A DNA stretch of 64,000 nt, from the NCBI GenBank assembly GCA_014183095.1, contig JACCPH010000029.1, positions 1 through 64,000 on the forward strand, written 5' to 3'. Numbering within the stretch: the stretch's first letter is position 1; each line of letters opens with the position of its first letter. A program made the position numbers and the translations under genes. This DNA is from Harringtonia aguacate. Lineage: Eukaryota > Ascomycota > Sordariomycetes > Ophiostomatales > Ophiostomataceae. Shown here piece after piece: positions 1 through 10,425 of this stretch. The notes beneath the pieces were generated by a model, which ran no database searches, had not been told where the DNA came from, and saw nothing but the letters and a program-made list of their open reading frames with translations.

Positions 1-667
1 CCCCCCCCCCCCTCCCCCTCCTTCCTCTTCCCCTTCCCCCGGTGGACGACATCGGCCCCTCCAGTAAGGATCATGATATTTCCATCTTCGTATCAGCAGT
101 GTACAGACAGAAAAGCCGGGCCGATTACGTGGAGAGAGAGGTCCGGGGTAAGGCCTATTTAGCCATTTACTAGCCACGGAAAAGCCGGCCCGATTGTAAC
201 TGGACAGATGTCCGGGGTAGCTTTGTGGAATCCGGAAAGAAGTAAACGGCGGCATTAGTCCTAGTAGGCTCCGAGGCACGCATTCGCCATAAGAGAAGAA
301 GAGGAGCCAGGCCGATTATAATTATCACGCCAAGTGTAAATTCAAGGGCACATCACGCCATCTACACAGGGTTTGATGGACTAAGCCATGCGGAGTAAAC
401 GAGACAGTGGGCAAAAATGGGAACAGGTCCGAGGCACTCCGAAGGAAACGTCGAATAGTCATGGTCAGACGATGATGTAAGTGGTTTGTTAAGAAGTGAT
501 ATCTGCATTCGGAGTAGATGTAAATTGGAGTTGATTATTTGGGGTTAACGATAAAACGGCCCTCTCTCGACATGAAAGGAGGCAACAGTTCATATTGGGG
601 CAGAGCAAGACAACTCAACTGTCACTCCAAGAATTATCTAACAATTGTCCAAGACAAAAACTCCACC
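1..667. other. Intergenic region with diverged direct repeats
   Basis: No gene recognised. Bases 1-40 are a pyrimidine tract. Two 40-bp imperfect direct repeats lie at 111-150 and 180-219, both starting AAAAGCCGG and ending GTCCGGGGTA. A second diverged pair shares AGTAAACG followed by TCCGAGGCAC (about 239-279 and 391-437). This is probably the promoter side of the DUF1593 gene. Confidence 0.5.
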
Positions 668-2209
668 ATGAAGTTTCTCACCTGTTGCCTGGCTGCCTCG
701 GGCTTCATGCTGGCCGCTGCGCTTCCAACGGCAGACAATGGCAATCTTGTGACCAAGAGGTTGGCGTCGCCGTCGCTGATTCGCACCGTCATCACCACCG
801 ACATGGAGCAGGACGACCTTGCCTCGCTCATCCGCTACATCTTGTACACCAACGAGCTCGACACCCAGGGCATCATCTACTCGTCCAGCCGTTGGCACTG
901 GGCCGGCGACGGTAATGGCACCGAGTTCTTCATCCCCGGCCGCGAGTTCACGACGCCGCAGACGTCGTGGCGCTGGACGGGCACGCGGACGATCCAGGAC
1001 AAGGTCTTGAAGGCCTACGCACAGGTGTACCCGAATCTGACCGTCCACGACCCGTCCTATCCGACGGCAGAGTTGCTGCTGTCGCGCGTCAAGATTGGCA
1101 ACATTGATTTCGAGGGCGAGATGGACCACGACACCGAAGGCTCCAACTACATCAAGGACCTCTTGTTGAACGCCAGTGACCCCCGCCCTCTGTACCTGCA
1201 GGCCTGGGGCGGCGTCAACACGATTGCGCGGGCTCTGCTGTCGATTGAGCTCCAGTTCAACACTACGGCCCACTGGGCGGCTGTCAAGGCGGCTGTCTCG
1301 CGCAAGGCCGTCATCCTGGCCAGCGGCTTCCAGGACAACGCGTACGACGACTACGTCGCCCCGCGCTGGCCGCAGGTGCGCGTCGAGAACTTTGAGCGCG
1401 GCTACGACACGTGGGCCTACAACTGCAACGGGGGAGAGGGCAACACGCTCGGTGCACCCTACAACCTGCAGTACTTTTCGGGGCCCTGGATCCACGCCAA
1501 CATCGAGATGGGCCCCTTTGGACGGCTGTACCGCTCGTGGCGTGACGGCCAGTCCATGCCGGGCGACCCGGAAGATGTCTATGGCGACCCACCGGCCAAC
1601 TACACCGGGTCATGCCAGCCGCTGGAGCCCTATGCGTTTTTGTCCGAGGGCGACAATGTCGTGTTCTTCCCCATCATGACCACCGGCCTCCAGGACCCCG
1701 CGCGCCCCGAACTCGGCGGCTGGGGCGGTCGGTCCTCGCAAAACGCCACATTCCCGGCCGAGTGGGAGCTCGTCCGCACAGAAAGAGACCAGACCACCGG
1801 CAACGAAACGGTCGACTACACGTTCAACCGCTGGATCCCCGCTATTCAAAACGACTTTGCCGCCCGCATGCTTTGGACCGTGACGCCGACGTACCGGGGC
1901 GCCAACCACGCGCCGTCGGTCACAATCCTCAACGGCGGAGCCGTCTACGGGAGTCCAGGGTCTGTCGTGACGCTCGCCGGTGCTGTTTACGACCCGGATG
2001 GTGATCAGGTGACTAAATCGTGGTGGCAGTACTACGAGGAGGGTACATATCCAGGCGAGGTCACCGTGAAACAACAAAACAACCAAGCAACAGTCAAGAT
2101 TCCAGCCGACGCAAAGAGTGGACAGACAATCTCGATTATTTTCCAGACAACAGACAACGGCAGGTTTCCATTAACGCGGTACGACCGCGTGTTTATCCAG
2201 GTCGTGTAA
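668..2209 (+). CDS. Secreted DUF1593 (nucleoside-hydrolase-like) protein
   Basis: Single-exon gene of 513 aa. I start it at 668 (MKFLTCCLAASGFMLAAALP) because this gives a classic secretory signal peptide; the longer frame from 539 has none. The mature N-terminus carries TVITTDMEQDDLASLIRYIL, the acidic T-D-x-E-x-DD segment of DUF1593 proteins, whose fold resembles nucleoside hydrolases. The family's C-terminal Ig-like domain follows at about residues 430-513 (YDPDGD motif). Bacterial members are often annotated as cellulose-binding, but the substrate is unknown, so I assign only an extracellular, possibly glycoside- or nucleoside-hydrolysing role. Several N-glycosylation sequons fit secretion. 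It has no obvious partner: upstream is repeat-bearing intergenic DNA and downstream a dead gene fragment. Confidence 0.85.
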   Translation: MKFLTCCLAASGFMLAAALPTADNGNLVTKRLASPSLIRTVITTDMEQDDLASLIRYILYTNELDTQGIIYSSSRWHWAGDGNGTEFFIPGREFTTPQTSWRWTGTRTIQDKVLKAYAQVYPNLTVHDPSYPTAELLLSRVKIGNIDFEGEMDHDTEGSNYIKDLLLNASDPRPLYLQAWGGVNTIARALLSIELQFNTTAHWAAVKAAVSRKAVILASGFQDNAYDDYVAPRWPQVRVENFERGYDTWAYNCNGGEGNTLGAPYNLQYFSGPWIHANIEMGPFGRLYRSWRDGQSMPGDPEDVYGDPPANYTGSCQPLEPYAFLSEGDNVVFFPIMTTGLQDPARPELGGWGGRSSQNATFPAEWELVRTERDQTTGNETVDYTFNRWIPAIQNDFAARMLWTVTPTYRGANHAPSVTILNGGAVYGSPGSVVTLAGAVYDPDGDQVTKSWWQYYEEGTYPGEVTVKQQNNQATVKIPADAKSGQTISIIFQTTDNGRFPLTRYDRVFIQVV

Positions 2210-3615
2210 ATGATAGAATAAGCAGGGGAGAAAAAGACAGCTGTACAGCTTCCAACACTGGCAGCACGAACAAACTTATCAGATTAGCTTGCTCAATGTC
2301 ATGGGCCGAGGGCCCTGGGGAAGGCTTGGGGCTCTGCCCAAGCCAGGACACGGCGCAAGAAGCAGCCTCAGCACCAAGGCAATGTCGCTTAGGAAAGGAG
2401 GCACGCACGGGCCAACCACACTCGGGGCACCGAGCCTGCTCCATGGGCATTCCGCACTCGCCTATGGTGAACGGATGGCCTTGCTCGCACGTGTACCAGT
2501 GACCCGTGCCGCTAAATTCTGCCCTCATAGCATCGTACACGGCGCGCATTTCTTCGTTTGTCACGTTGTTGTAAAAGACGCCTTCGTTGAGCAGGAGCTT
2601 TGCTGCGTCGGCCTTGGCCTTGAGAAATTGCGTCGATGGATATTTCACTATTAAGTTGTGCGTAAGCCTTACGTATTTTAGCTTGGTACCCTTTTAGTCT
2701 TGCTTGTTAGTGCCTTTAGTAATACACATAAGATGGTATAGTTGTACTATGTGTAAGAGGGTCTTGTATTCTCTTTGGAGGTGCTTTGTGGCTTAAGTTA
2801 AGGTTAGTAAGGCTTAAGCGTTGGTTAAATAAGTAAAGAAGTTTAGCTTGGTTTTGAAGCCGCCTTATTAGGTTGTGAAAAAGTCTTAGATTACTATTAG
2901 ATTACACTTTATTAAAAGATTTTCCGTTTGTAAAGTTTTACTTAGTTGGATCACCGACTTGTTGAGCGAGAAGTCTATTCGGTTTGGCTTTCGATGGTTT
3001 GTGTGATTTATGAGATCTTTGACGCGTTGAAAGGGCTGTTCCTTTGTTTGCACACTTTTTGTAAACTCTTCGATCTTTTAACGGAGCGCATATATCTTAC
3101 TGTACCGACGATCTTTGACTTATTTAATGATAGACTTGAATTTAGCCATCTAGGAGCGGCTTTTGGTAAGCTTGGCCATCTTCTTTGCTTTTTAGCTGAC
3201 AGTATATCCAGACATCTTAAACGTAGTCTTCAGTTTCACCGTTTGCTCTAACAGCTTTTACTAAAGGTAAATGTACGTAGTGTTAAACCAGGATATAAAC
3301 TTCTTGGTCGCCTTATCCAGCATAGCTCGTCGCACAATTCGGCCGTAACGAAAGATGCTCCTCAACGATCCACGGCAGGTGGCACACACCTTGTCTTTGT
3401 CTATGAAAAAGGGCTTTGTGGAAGCTAGCAAGCTGACGATGACACCATTCTCATCAATGTTGTAATGCGAAGCCATGTCCATCTGGCCATCCATGGAAGT
3501 GGTCGTGAAGAAATGGCCGCAATGGGGAAAGATGCAAGCCTCCTCGATCAAGTCGATCTCGCGGTACTGCCGCATTTCCAAAAAGTCGACTGTGGTGTTT
3601 TTGATCTCCTCTGAG
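2193..3615 (-). pseudogene. Decayed C-terminus of NFX1/ZNFX1-type zinc-finger helicase, RIP-like
   Basis: One minus-strand frame runs from about 3615 to 2193 without any indel. The 5' part (3264-3615) encodes a zinc-binding segment (ACIFPHCGHFF, then CATCRGSLR and YGRIVRRA) typical of NFX1-type zinc-finger helicases. The 3' part (2193-2650) encodes the terminal RZ-type finger (GHWYTCEQGHPFTIGECGMP, then CPECG). The middle, 2694-3263, is AT-rich with twelve in-frame stops, ten TAA and two TAG and no TGA, each one C-to-T change away from CAA or CAG. The helicase core is absent: the frame stops at a splice acceptor (ttacag) at 3616-3621, with nothing family-like beyond. So this is a truncated copy killed by C-to-T mutation, as RIP does. 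The flanks look almost unmutated, which is unusual. Confidence 0.8.
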
Positions 3616-3640
3616 CTGTAAGGGGTCAAGAGCGAGTATA

Positions 3641-4523
3641 TTCAACTGACTAATGCCGTATCTAGTAAAAGGAACGCATTACAAAAGAAGAAGAAGAAAA
3701 AGAAGAGAACGCTGCATCGTGGGATGCGAAGAAAAGGGGGCACTGGCGTGCACGTGCCAAGCGCGCACGTGCATGTAATATGATTGGCCGAGTGCGGTCG
3801 AGGCTCTTCATGGGCACAGCCCGTTACATGAGCCACAAATCTGGCCAGCACAGGTCCGTACAGGAGCAGCACAAGCGTGCACAAGAGCAGCACAGGAAAG
3901 CACAGGAGTGTAGATGAAATAGGAAATATCCAATGACCGGATTCGGGTTGTATATTGGGCTGAAACACGCACCGGCAGCCACGACGACAGTGTCTGCATC
4001 GGGTGCCAGTAACTCGATCAGCATATCCGGGAGGTTGGTTGTCGCACGTTGTCTTGGCCGCGTTTCCACATGCGTAAAATCGTCCAGGCTATTCGTTTGA
4101 GACTAATGTCATGCCCTGCTTGTGGTAAAAGGGCGGATTTCTCGCCCGATTGCTTTATCGCCGCTGCGTCGATTAAGGATTAAATGGTGCTGACAGCTGT
4201 GAGCACTAAAACCCCACCAAAGATTCCTCCGCCGCGGACTCTCTAAAGCCGAGTGTGATAAGTGTTTCCCCGCTGTGCGATAGGCTGTCGGTAAACCCCG
4301 CTCGTTTCGGACGACGCCTACGCCAATCTGACCAATGCCACTGTCTCGGAAGTCAGCAGCAGATGCAGATATGACGTACAGTTAGCCGACTATGTATGAT
4401 AAACCAAAGGTGCTGCCTGAAAGGCTCCTGAGGAAATTCTGCTGGCGGACAACGGCGAAATAAGACGGATCTGCTCCATATTCTGGCAAGACCCGCTGTC
4501 CCGCACCAGTGACGACCGCCGCC
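3641..4523. other. Intergenic region
   Basis: No gene recognised. It contains a purine-rich (AAG)n-like tract near 3680-3710, two CACGTG hexamers (3751-3756 and 3766-3771) and short GAGCAGCACA-type repeats at 3860-3910. The right part is the promoter of the Zn2Cys6 regulator. Confidence 0.4.
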
Positions 4524-6839
4524 ATGCCGCGAGATACCCTCGCGCGGTGCAACATCACGGCGTGCCAGCGCTGCCGGCGACGCAAGCAAAAGTGCGACGA
4601 ACGACTTCCGGTGAGACACCCTGGAGAGTCAACTGCTGAGCAGTGCTGACATGGCCTTTGCTGCAGAAATGCAAAGCGTGCGAGAAGGCTGGGACGGAAT
4701 GCGTGAGCATCGACGCCGTTACCCAACGGCTCATTCCCCGAAGGTAAGCTTCCGTAGAGGCATAGGCCTGTATTTGTGTGCTATGCTCATTGCGTTTTCT
4801 GTCCCCTCAGCTACGTCCACAGCCTCGAAGAACGCGTGGCCCAGCTTGAGACCACGCTGCTGCAGCATGGCATCAGCGATTTTGATGACAATGCAGGCGG
4901 GCTGCCAAGCTTGCCGGGTCCACGGAGCCAAGAAATGCTAGCTCCCGTCGCGACATCCGCACTGGCCAAGACGGGCGATCCCCGTGTGAGCAGTTCCCGG
5001 CGTCAAGCGTGCGACATTGTTCAGGGCCTCTCCGGAAAGCTGGGCCTCGAATCCCCTGTCGACCGAACGAGCTTCTCGAGTTCACTGCTGCGCCAGCTGT
5101 ACCGCGTGGAAGCCATGCGCGACGGGCTGCCGCAAAGCACGCCGAACCCACGAGATGCCCAGGACGCGGAGGAATCGGCAGCCACATTCTCGCCTCAGCA
5201 CCTCGATGAATCGCCCGCAGAATTTCCCACGCAGCCGGTGGCGGAACACCTCATCACTGTGTTTTTCGAGCTGGCCAATTTCAGCACCCCGATCCTGCAT
5301 GAGCCGACATTCCGTGCTCAAGTTGCGCTCGCATCTCCATCGAGCCCGGCGCCCGAGCGGCACCCCAAAGACAAGTTCTTCGCCTTTATCGTCTTTGCCA
5401 TAGCGCTATTGACCATTCAGAAACACGACGCCACCAATGTGTCCACAACACTCTGCGAGCGCTACTTTGCCGCCGCTCTGCACAGCCTCGACCCTGTCGG
5501 GCTGCCAGCAGACCTCGAGGGCGTGCAGGCGCTGCTGCTGATCTCGCTATACTCGTATCTTCACCCGCGCGCCTTTGACCCATGGCGCACAATCGGCATG
5601 GCGCTGCGGCTGGCTGTCGGCATCGGTCTGCACAAGGATCTGCCCGAAGACAAGGTGGACGCGCTCACACGCGACACTCGGCGGCGCGCATTTTGGGTTG
5701 CGTACTCGATGGACCGGACAGTAGGCACGCTGCTGGGGCGGCCGTTCTCGCTGTCCGACGGTGCCATCAGCTGCCAGTTCCCCAGCCCCGTCGATGACAC
5801 ATACATCCGCGCCGACGGCATTGATGCGGACGCCCCCGTGGGCAAAAAGGCCTTTGGCTTGCACTACTTCCGTTACCGGAAGCTGCAGTCAGAAATTCAG
5901 GTCATGCTGTACGAGTCGCTGCCTCGCGCCGTGGTAGCCGTCGATTTTGCCGAGTGGCAGAGTACGATGCGCGGCGAGCTGACGCAATGGTTGGAAGCGC
6001 AGCCCACCGCCTCGTCGTCCAGCAACATTGCCCCCCCGGAGGCCTTGCAGCTGGCCTACCATCAAGCCATGCTTCTCCTGTACCGTCCCAGCCCGGCTGT
6101 TCCACAGCCATCGGAGGCAGCGCTCCTTGTGCTCTCCAGCTCGGCCTCGCGCATCATTCACCTGTACCGTCGCCTGCACCGTGAAAACAAGCTGCGTTTG
6201 TTCTGGCAAGCAGTTCACAATCTGTTCGCTGCTGGAACCGCTCTGCTGCACTGCTACACCTACTCGGCCAGGATGCGCGAGCGTACCTCCCTTCGGGTCC
6301 TTGAAGCTGATATCCACGCATGTTCTGCCGTACTGTGGGCCATGGTCGAGCGCTTCCCTGCGGCGAAGGGCAAGCGAGACGCATTTGATGTCATATCTAC
6401 CGCTGCGCTTGACTCTTTGTCGGTGGGTGACAGCAGCCCCAATGGTGATGAAACCCCGGCCTCGACGTCGTGTAGGGACGACAGTCTTTACGGGTCGGCA
6501 ATCTCACAGTCGCCCACCATCGCCGCGGATACCGCAACCGTCACAGAAATGTACGACAAAGTGCCGAAACAGGTTACTCAAGCAACCGATCAGCCGTCTT
6601 CTCAACCGCTTGCACAGACACTTTCCTCTCCTTATGCCTCTTATACTGTATCAACTGCTGTGTCCGTCGTCGAGGGACATCAACCCGCCGTATTTGGCAA
6701 CGACCAACTGGTTCTTGGGCTGAATCCGTGGCCTGGTAACATGGATGAGCTTCTGGGAGGGCAGGCAGGTGGACTTCATGGGCTTGTGCTGGACCCGGCA
6801 ACAATGCAAACAAATATAGGTATGGTGACTTGGATTTGA
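4524..6839 (+). CDS. Zn2Cys6 transcription factor
   Basis: Three exons: 4524-4610, 4667-4743, 4811-6839 (730 aa). The spliced N-terminus has the complete binuclear zinc cluster with Cys14, 17, 24, 31, 34 and 41 (CX2CX6CX6CX2CX6C). The first intron falls inside the cluster, after DERLP. A short coiled coil follows (YVHSLEERVAQLETTLLQHG), as usual for dimeric binding to CGG pairs. The middle holds the fungal-specific transcription factor domain (about residues 190-480, with the conserved WR.IGMALRLAVGIGLHKDL region). The C-terminus is Ser/Thr/Pro-rich and probably an activation domain. A donor-like site close to the stop means the last residues are uncertain. The nearest candidate target is the downstream D-aminopeptidase-like gene, but nothing proves this. 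Confidence 0.88.
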
Positions 6840-7374
6840 TCATTTTGGAGACATGTGGCCAATTCAGGATCATCCGTACATCAGATACTTTAACCTCACA
6901 TATCAACTTCATATCCATCACTACAGTAAAACTGAATTAGCTGGGAAAGCATCGAAGCCCACGAAGCTTTCGTCGCATATGCGTTTACGCTGGTGGTCAT
7001 TTGTGAAAGCAGCAATTCTTTACACATATCAGATGGCTGTGCACACTTTGTAACGTTGACATTGCTCATCGTCCACCATCTTCGTCCACGTCTCTTTGAA
7101 AGAAGGCCGTCATCGAACGTTGACTGCAGGCAGTTCAGGAAGTCATGTGCTGGATGGACTCGGAATCGCATGCCAACCTATGACAATCGGCCTTAATTTC
7201 GGATACACTTCTGTCAAAGTTGAGAGGTATCTTATCTGTCCAGCGAAACACGTGAAGACAATCTGTCGATTTGATAAACCCCATCTCAACAAACCCCGCA
7301 CTGCTGCGACTGACGATCACGACTTAACAACTGACAACTAGCGTTCGGCATCGACACGCAACACGAGAGATAAC
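6840..7374. other. Intergenic region, promoter of the S12 hydrolase
   Basis: No gene recognised. Upstream of the next ATG lie a CTTATC (GATAAG on the other strand) at 7231-7236 and a CACGTG at 7249-7254. Both could be regulator sites but are single short matches. Confidence 0.35.
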
Positions 7375-9009
7375 ATGCCTATCGACGAACAAACTGCCCA
7401 TGATGCTCTGTGGGCCATCCCTGACCGTTGTCGGGGACCCGGAGGTGCCGTCGTGATTGTGTCGGAGGGCCGCGTCGTCGGCCAGCGGCTTTGGGGATAT
7501 GCGGACCTGGAGCTGAATATTCCCATGACCTCCAAAACGATATTTCCCATCTGCTCTATTACAAAACAGATGCTATGTGGCACACTGGTCGATTTGGAGA
7601 CGAACCATGATGCTGGTTTGAGAGAAAAAATGTGGGCCAAGGCGAAAGAATTGCTGCCCAAAGAACAGCTTTCCGGGTTGACGCTCGACCACCTCTGCGA
7701 CAACCATTCCGGGATCCGTGACTACTGGGCTCTGACCACACTGTGGGGTGCCCGCCTAGACGGCCCGTTCTCGTTGGCCAGTGACGCAGAGCCTATGCGC
7801 AAGCGTCTTGGGGGATTTCACTTTACTCCGGGAACAGAGTACTCATACTCCAACGGAAATTTCCACATCGTCGCCCGACTCCTCGAGATGGTTACCGGGG
7901 AAAGCCTGGAAGTGCTCTTGACCCGACACATCTTCACTCCCGCTGGAATGGCGACAGCGAACCTGTGCCCAGACAACGCAGTACTCCCACCGCCGTGCAT
8001 CGGCTACGAAGGGAGCGAGAATACTGGCTATGTTCCCGCTACAAACCTCATGCAATGGTCTGGCGATGCTGGTGTGGTTGCGTCGCTGGACGATATGGCC
8101 GCTTACGAGTCCTATCTAGACCGCTCCCTGTCTGATCCTAAGAGCTGGTACTACCGTGCTGCGCTCGAGCCGGCATACTACGATGACGAGGCCGCCACCC
8201 CAACAAGCTACCGACGGGGTCTAAGACTTGCGTCAACCGATGGCATCGCAACAGCGGGCCACGGTGGCGCGTTACGCGGCTTTCGCCTGCACCGACTGCA
8301 GGCACCCAAAAAGCGCTTGTCTGTTGTGGTCATGCTAAACCATGAGGCAGACGCGGCTGAGATAGCTGAGTTGGTGCTGCGCCATGCGCTTCATCTTAAG
8401 CAAGAGACACCCAAATCAAAGCTGCAGACAGCTCCATCCGCCGCTTGGGACGGTGTCTTTCTCGACGAAGGAACGCAGCTGGCCATCACCGTGTCCACGG
8501 ACGCGGCCAAGGGAGAAATCGTGGTATCCTATGCTGGGGGCCCTGAACGCATCAAGCTTGTCGACCCTAACCGAGCCGAATCCCGCAACGCGATTGTCAA
8601 AGTGGATGGCGATAGACTGACTATGCAACGCCACCGAGACAACCGGCTATACGATGCTCGTCGCCTTCACCCGGCCGACCTGGTGGAGCCGTGGGCCCCC
8701 AGCACCGTATTCTGCGGCACGTATCGCTGCGCAGCAGTGGATTCTGTCTTCCACTGCCGAGCCGAGGGAACTGGAAGTGGAGCTGGCTGGCTGTACGGTT
8801 CTTTTGAGGGATTCTTGGGCAGCGGACCTGCGCGCCCCATGCGCCGACTCGGCAAGAATGTGTGGGCAATTACGTGTCCGCGCGGACTGGATGCACCCGC
8901 CCCGGGTGACTGGACCGCTGTGTTCTTGTTGGATGCCAATGGACTGGTGACCGAGGTCACGATTGGGTGTTGGCTTGCGAGAAAACTCCAATTCGTCAAG
9001 ACTTCCTGA
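7375..9009 (+). CDS. D-stereospecific aminopeptidase-like serine hydrolase (S12)
   Basis: Single exon, 544 aa, close to the 520 aa of Ochrobactrum D-aminopeptidase DAP. The penicillin-binding-protein catalytic motifs sit almost at DAP positions: S61-x-x-K64 (SITK), Y158-S-N160 and H296-G-G298. The first ~330 residues are the beta-lactamase/PBP domain. The rest should be the two beta-barrel domains that limit DAP to small N-terminal D-residues. No signal peptide is seen, so it is probably intracellular. The family removes N-terminal D-amino acids from amides and short peptides; related S12 proteins include esterases and lactamases, so the exact substrate is inferred. A D-amino-acid oxidase and an (R)-amine transaminase lie 30 kb downstream, which suits a D-amino-acid role. 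Confidence 0.82.
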   Translation: MPIDEQTAHDALWAIPDRCRGPGGAVVIVSEGRVVGQRLWGYADLELNIPMTSKTIFPICSITKQMLCGTLVDLETNHDAGLREKMWAKAKELLPKEQLSGLTLDHLCDNHSGIRDYWALTTLWGARLDGPFSLASDAEPMRKRLGGFHFTPGTEYSYSNGNFHIVARLLEMVTGESLEVLLTRHIFTPAGMATANLCPDNAVLPPPCIGYEGSENTGYVPATNLMQWSGDAGVVASLDDMAAYESYLDRSLSDPKSWYYRAALEPAYYDDEAATPTSYRRGLRLASTDGIATAGHGGALRGFRLHRLQAPKKRLSVVVMLNHEADAAEIAELVLRHALHLKQETPKSKLQTAPSAAWDGVFLDEGTQLAITVSTDAAKGEIVVSYAGGPERIKLVDPNRAESRNAIVKVDGDRLTMQRHRDNRLYDARRLHPADLVEPWAPSTVFCGTYRCAAVDSVFHCRAEGTGSGAGWLYGSFEGFLGSGPARPMRRLGKNVWAITCPRGLDAPAPGDWTAVFLLDANGLVTEVTIGCWLARKLQFVKTS

Positions 9010-10425
9010 TAACCCAATAATGTGAGTAGAATTTCGCACCTGCTCTGCACCGGAATTGTACCTAGATAGGTTCACCAGAATGATATTATGTGCATGCATG
9101 CGTTGTGATGGGGTACCGCAATATGAGACCTAGTGCAGATCTGAGCTTGATTTATTTTACTGCACTTGCTATTATTACCCTACCCACTTCTGCTTGCGTT
9201 GTTGGAACCGACATGAATTACGTTGCTTCTCAAGAGGTCTCGTCGTTCTTGCAATTCTTCCGGAGCGGACGGAAATTTGGGTTTCCGTCTTGTGCAACTG
9301 TTATGGCAATCTGCTCCCCGACGCCGAGATTGGTACAACCTTCCCAGATTTACACCTTCCCGACCTACCTAATCTAGGATAATGTGTACGCTGCCAAGAC
9401 AAGACTCGTCATCGCAGATCCAGCCTCGAAGGTACTGTATCACCCACCGCATGCACCCAGTGCAGGGGGCTTGTGGTCTAGGGGGCACAGAAGGGGGGAA
9501 AGCAGACGCATAAAACACCTGTATTTGTAAAATATACTTGTGCAACAGATCATACAGGTGAAGCCGGGGCTGATAGTAGCTCAAACTTGTCGTCCATGTC
9601 TAAAAAGGGGGAGCGCATGCCTTGTTATGAAACTGCCATATTGAACAAGCCCCCGCACCGTTCCCCGAAAGTGGTGCGTAATGCTCTCCATCCCTTTTAT
9701 TTCCTCGCGCCCTGGTTCTTGGCGAAATGGAGTTGTTTGTAAACAAGTGGAGACCTCTGCCGTCTTAAAGCGTCTTAAAGTAGCCAGCGCCGGCATCTGA
9801 ATCTGGGAGTGGAGAAACACCGTCGTCATACAGTTGTTTCACACACGGACAGTGTGTTGCCGATCCTCAACAATGCCGGAAGTGGATGCGCATTGGTTAC
9901 TTTTATCTGGTCGTTTTATGCCTCTTTTGCGCAGGTTGTTAAACCCTTCCACCTTATTGGCCAATCTGGAAGAAACGCTCAGATGCAAGAAACGCAGCTT
10001 CCTCTTCTTTTCCCCATACAGTATCAGTGGTTGGGGTCCGATGGACCCGACACGTCATGGGCGAGGACGGCAGGTAGGAAACAGGATCCTATCCAGCCAA
10101 TCGACGGCCATGGAATTGAAATTGTTTGGCAGGCGGAATGTCGTGCACGGGGCGTTCCTGGCTAACACAGGACGATCCCCGGCCAATAGCTCGAGAAGCT
10201 TACGCCAGCACCGTGGACTGTGCGGGAGAGGAGTGTAGCTGAACAACCATAGGAGGCATGCTCCTGAGTAGGTGGGTGTTTATGTGCAAGGACGGCTGTG
10301 TATAAAACCTCTGTAGCCCGTTCAACTGAATACCTTTTGATCATTCCCTCTCCAGTGCTCTCTCCATTGCCAGCTTTCTCCATTCCCGTTGCATAACACT
10401 TCGTCCAACATCACAAAACTACGCA
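9010..10425. other. Long intergenic region
   Basis: No gene recognised over 1.4 kb. Several short open frames exist (for example 9809-10165 plus strand and 9581-9829 minus strand) but none has recognisable motifs, and they overlap each other in different frames. The right end is the promoter of the dioxygenase gene. Confidence 0.4.
10301..10307 (+). promoter_or_regulatory. TATA box of the intradiol dioxygenase gene
   Basis: TATAAAA lies 119-125 bp before the ATG at 10426, followed by a CT-rich stretch (about 10340-10390) typical of highly expressed fungal promoters. Confidence 0.55.

Noticed and set aside
638..1495. Minus-strand open frame of 285 codons opposite the DUF1593 gene
   Set aside because: Antisense shadow in GC-rich coding DNA.
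2650..3260. AT-rich block as an inserted retrotransposon
   Set aside because: The minus-strand frame continues through it in phase with both zinc-finger ends, so it is mutated gene sequence, not an insertion.
3642..4069. Minus-strand open frames with hydrophobic runs
   Set aside because: Low-complexity translation of purine-rich tracts and short repeats; no motifs.
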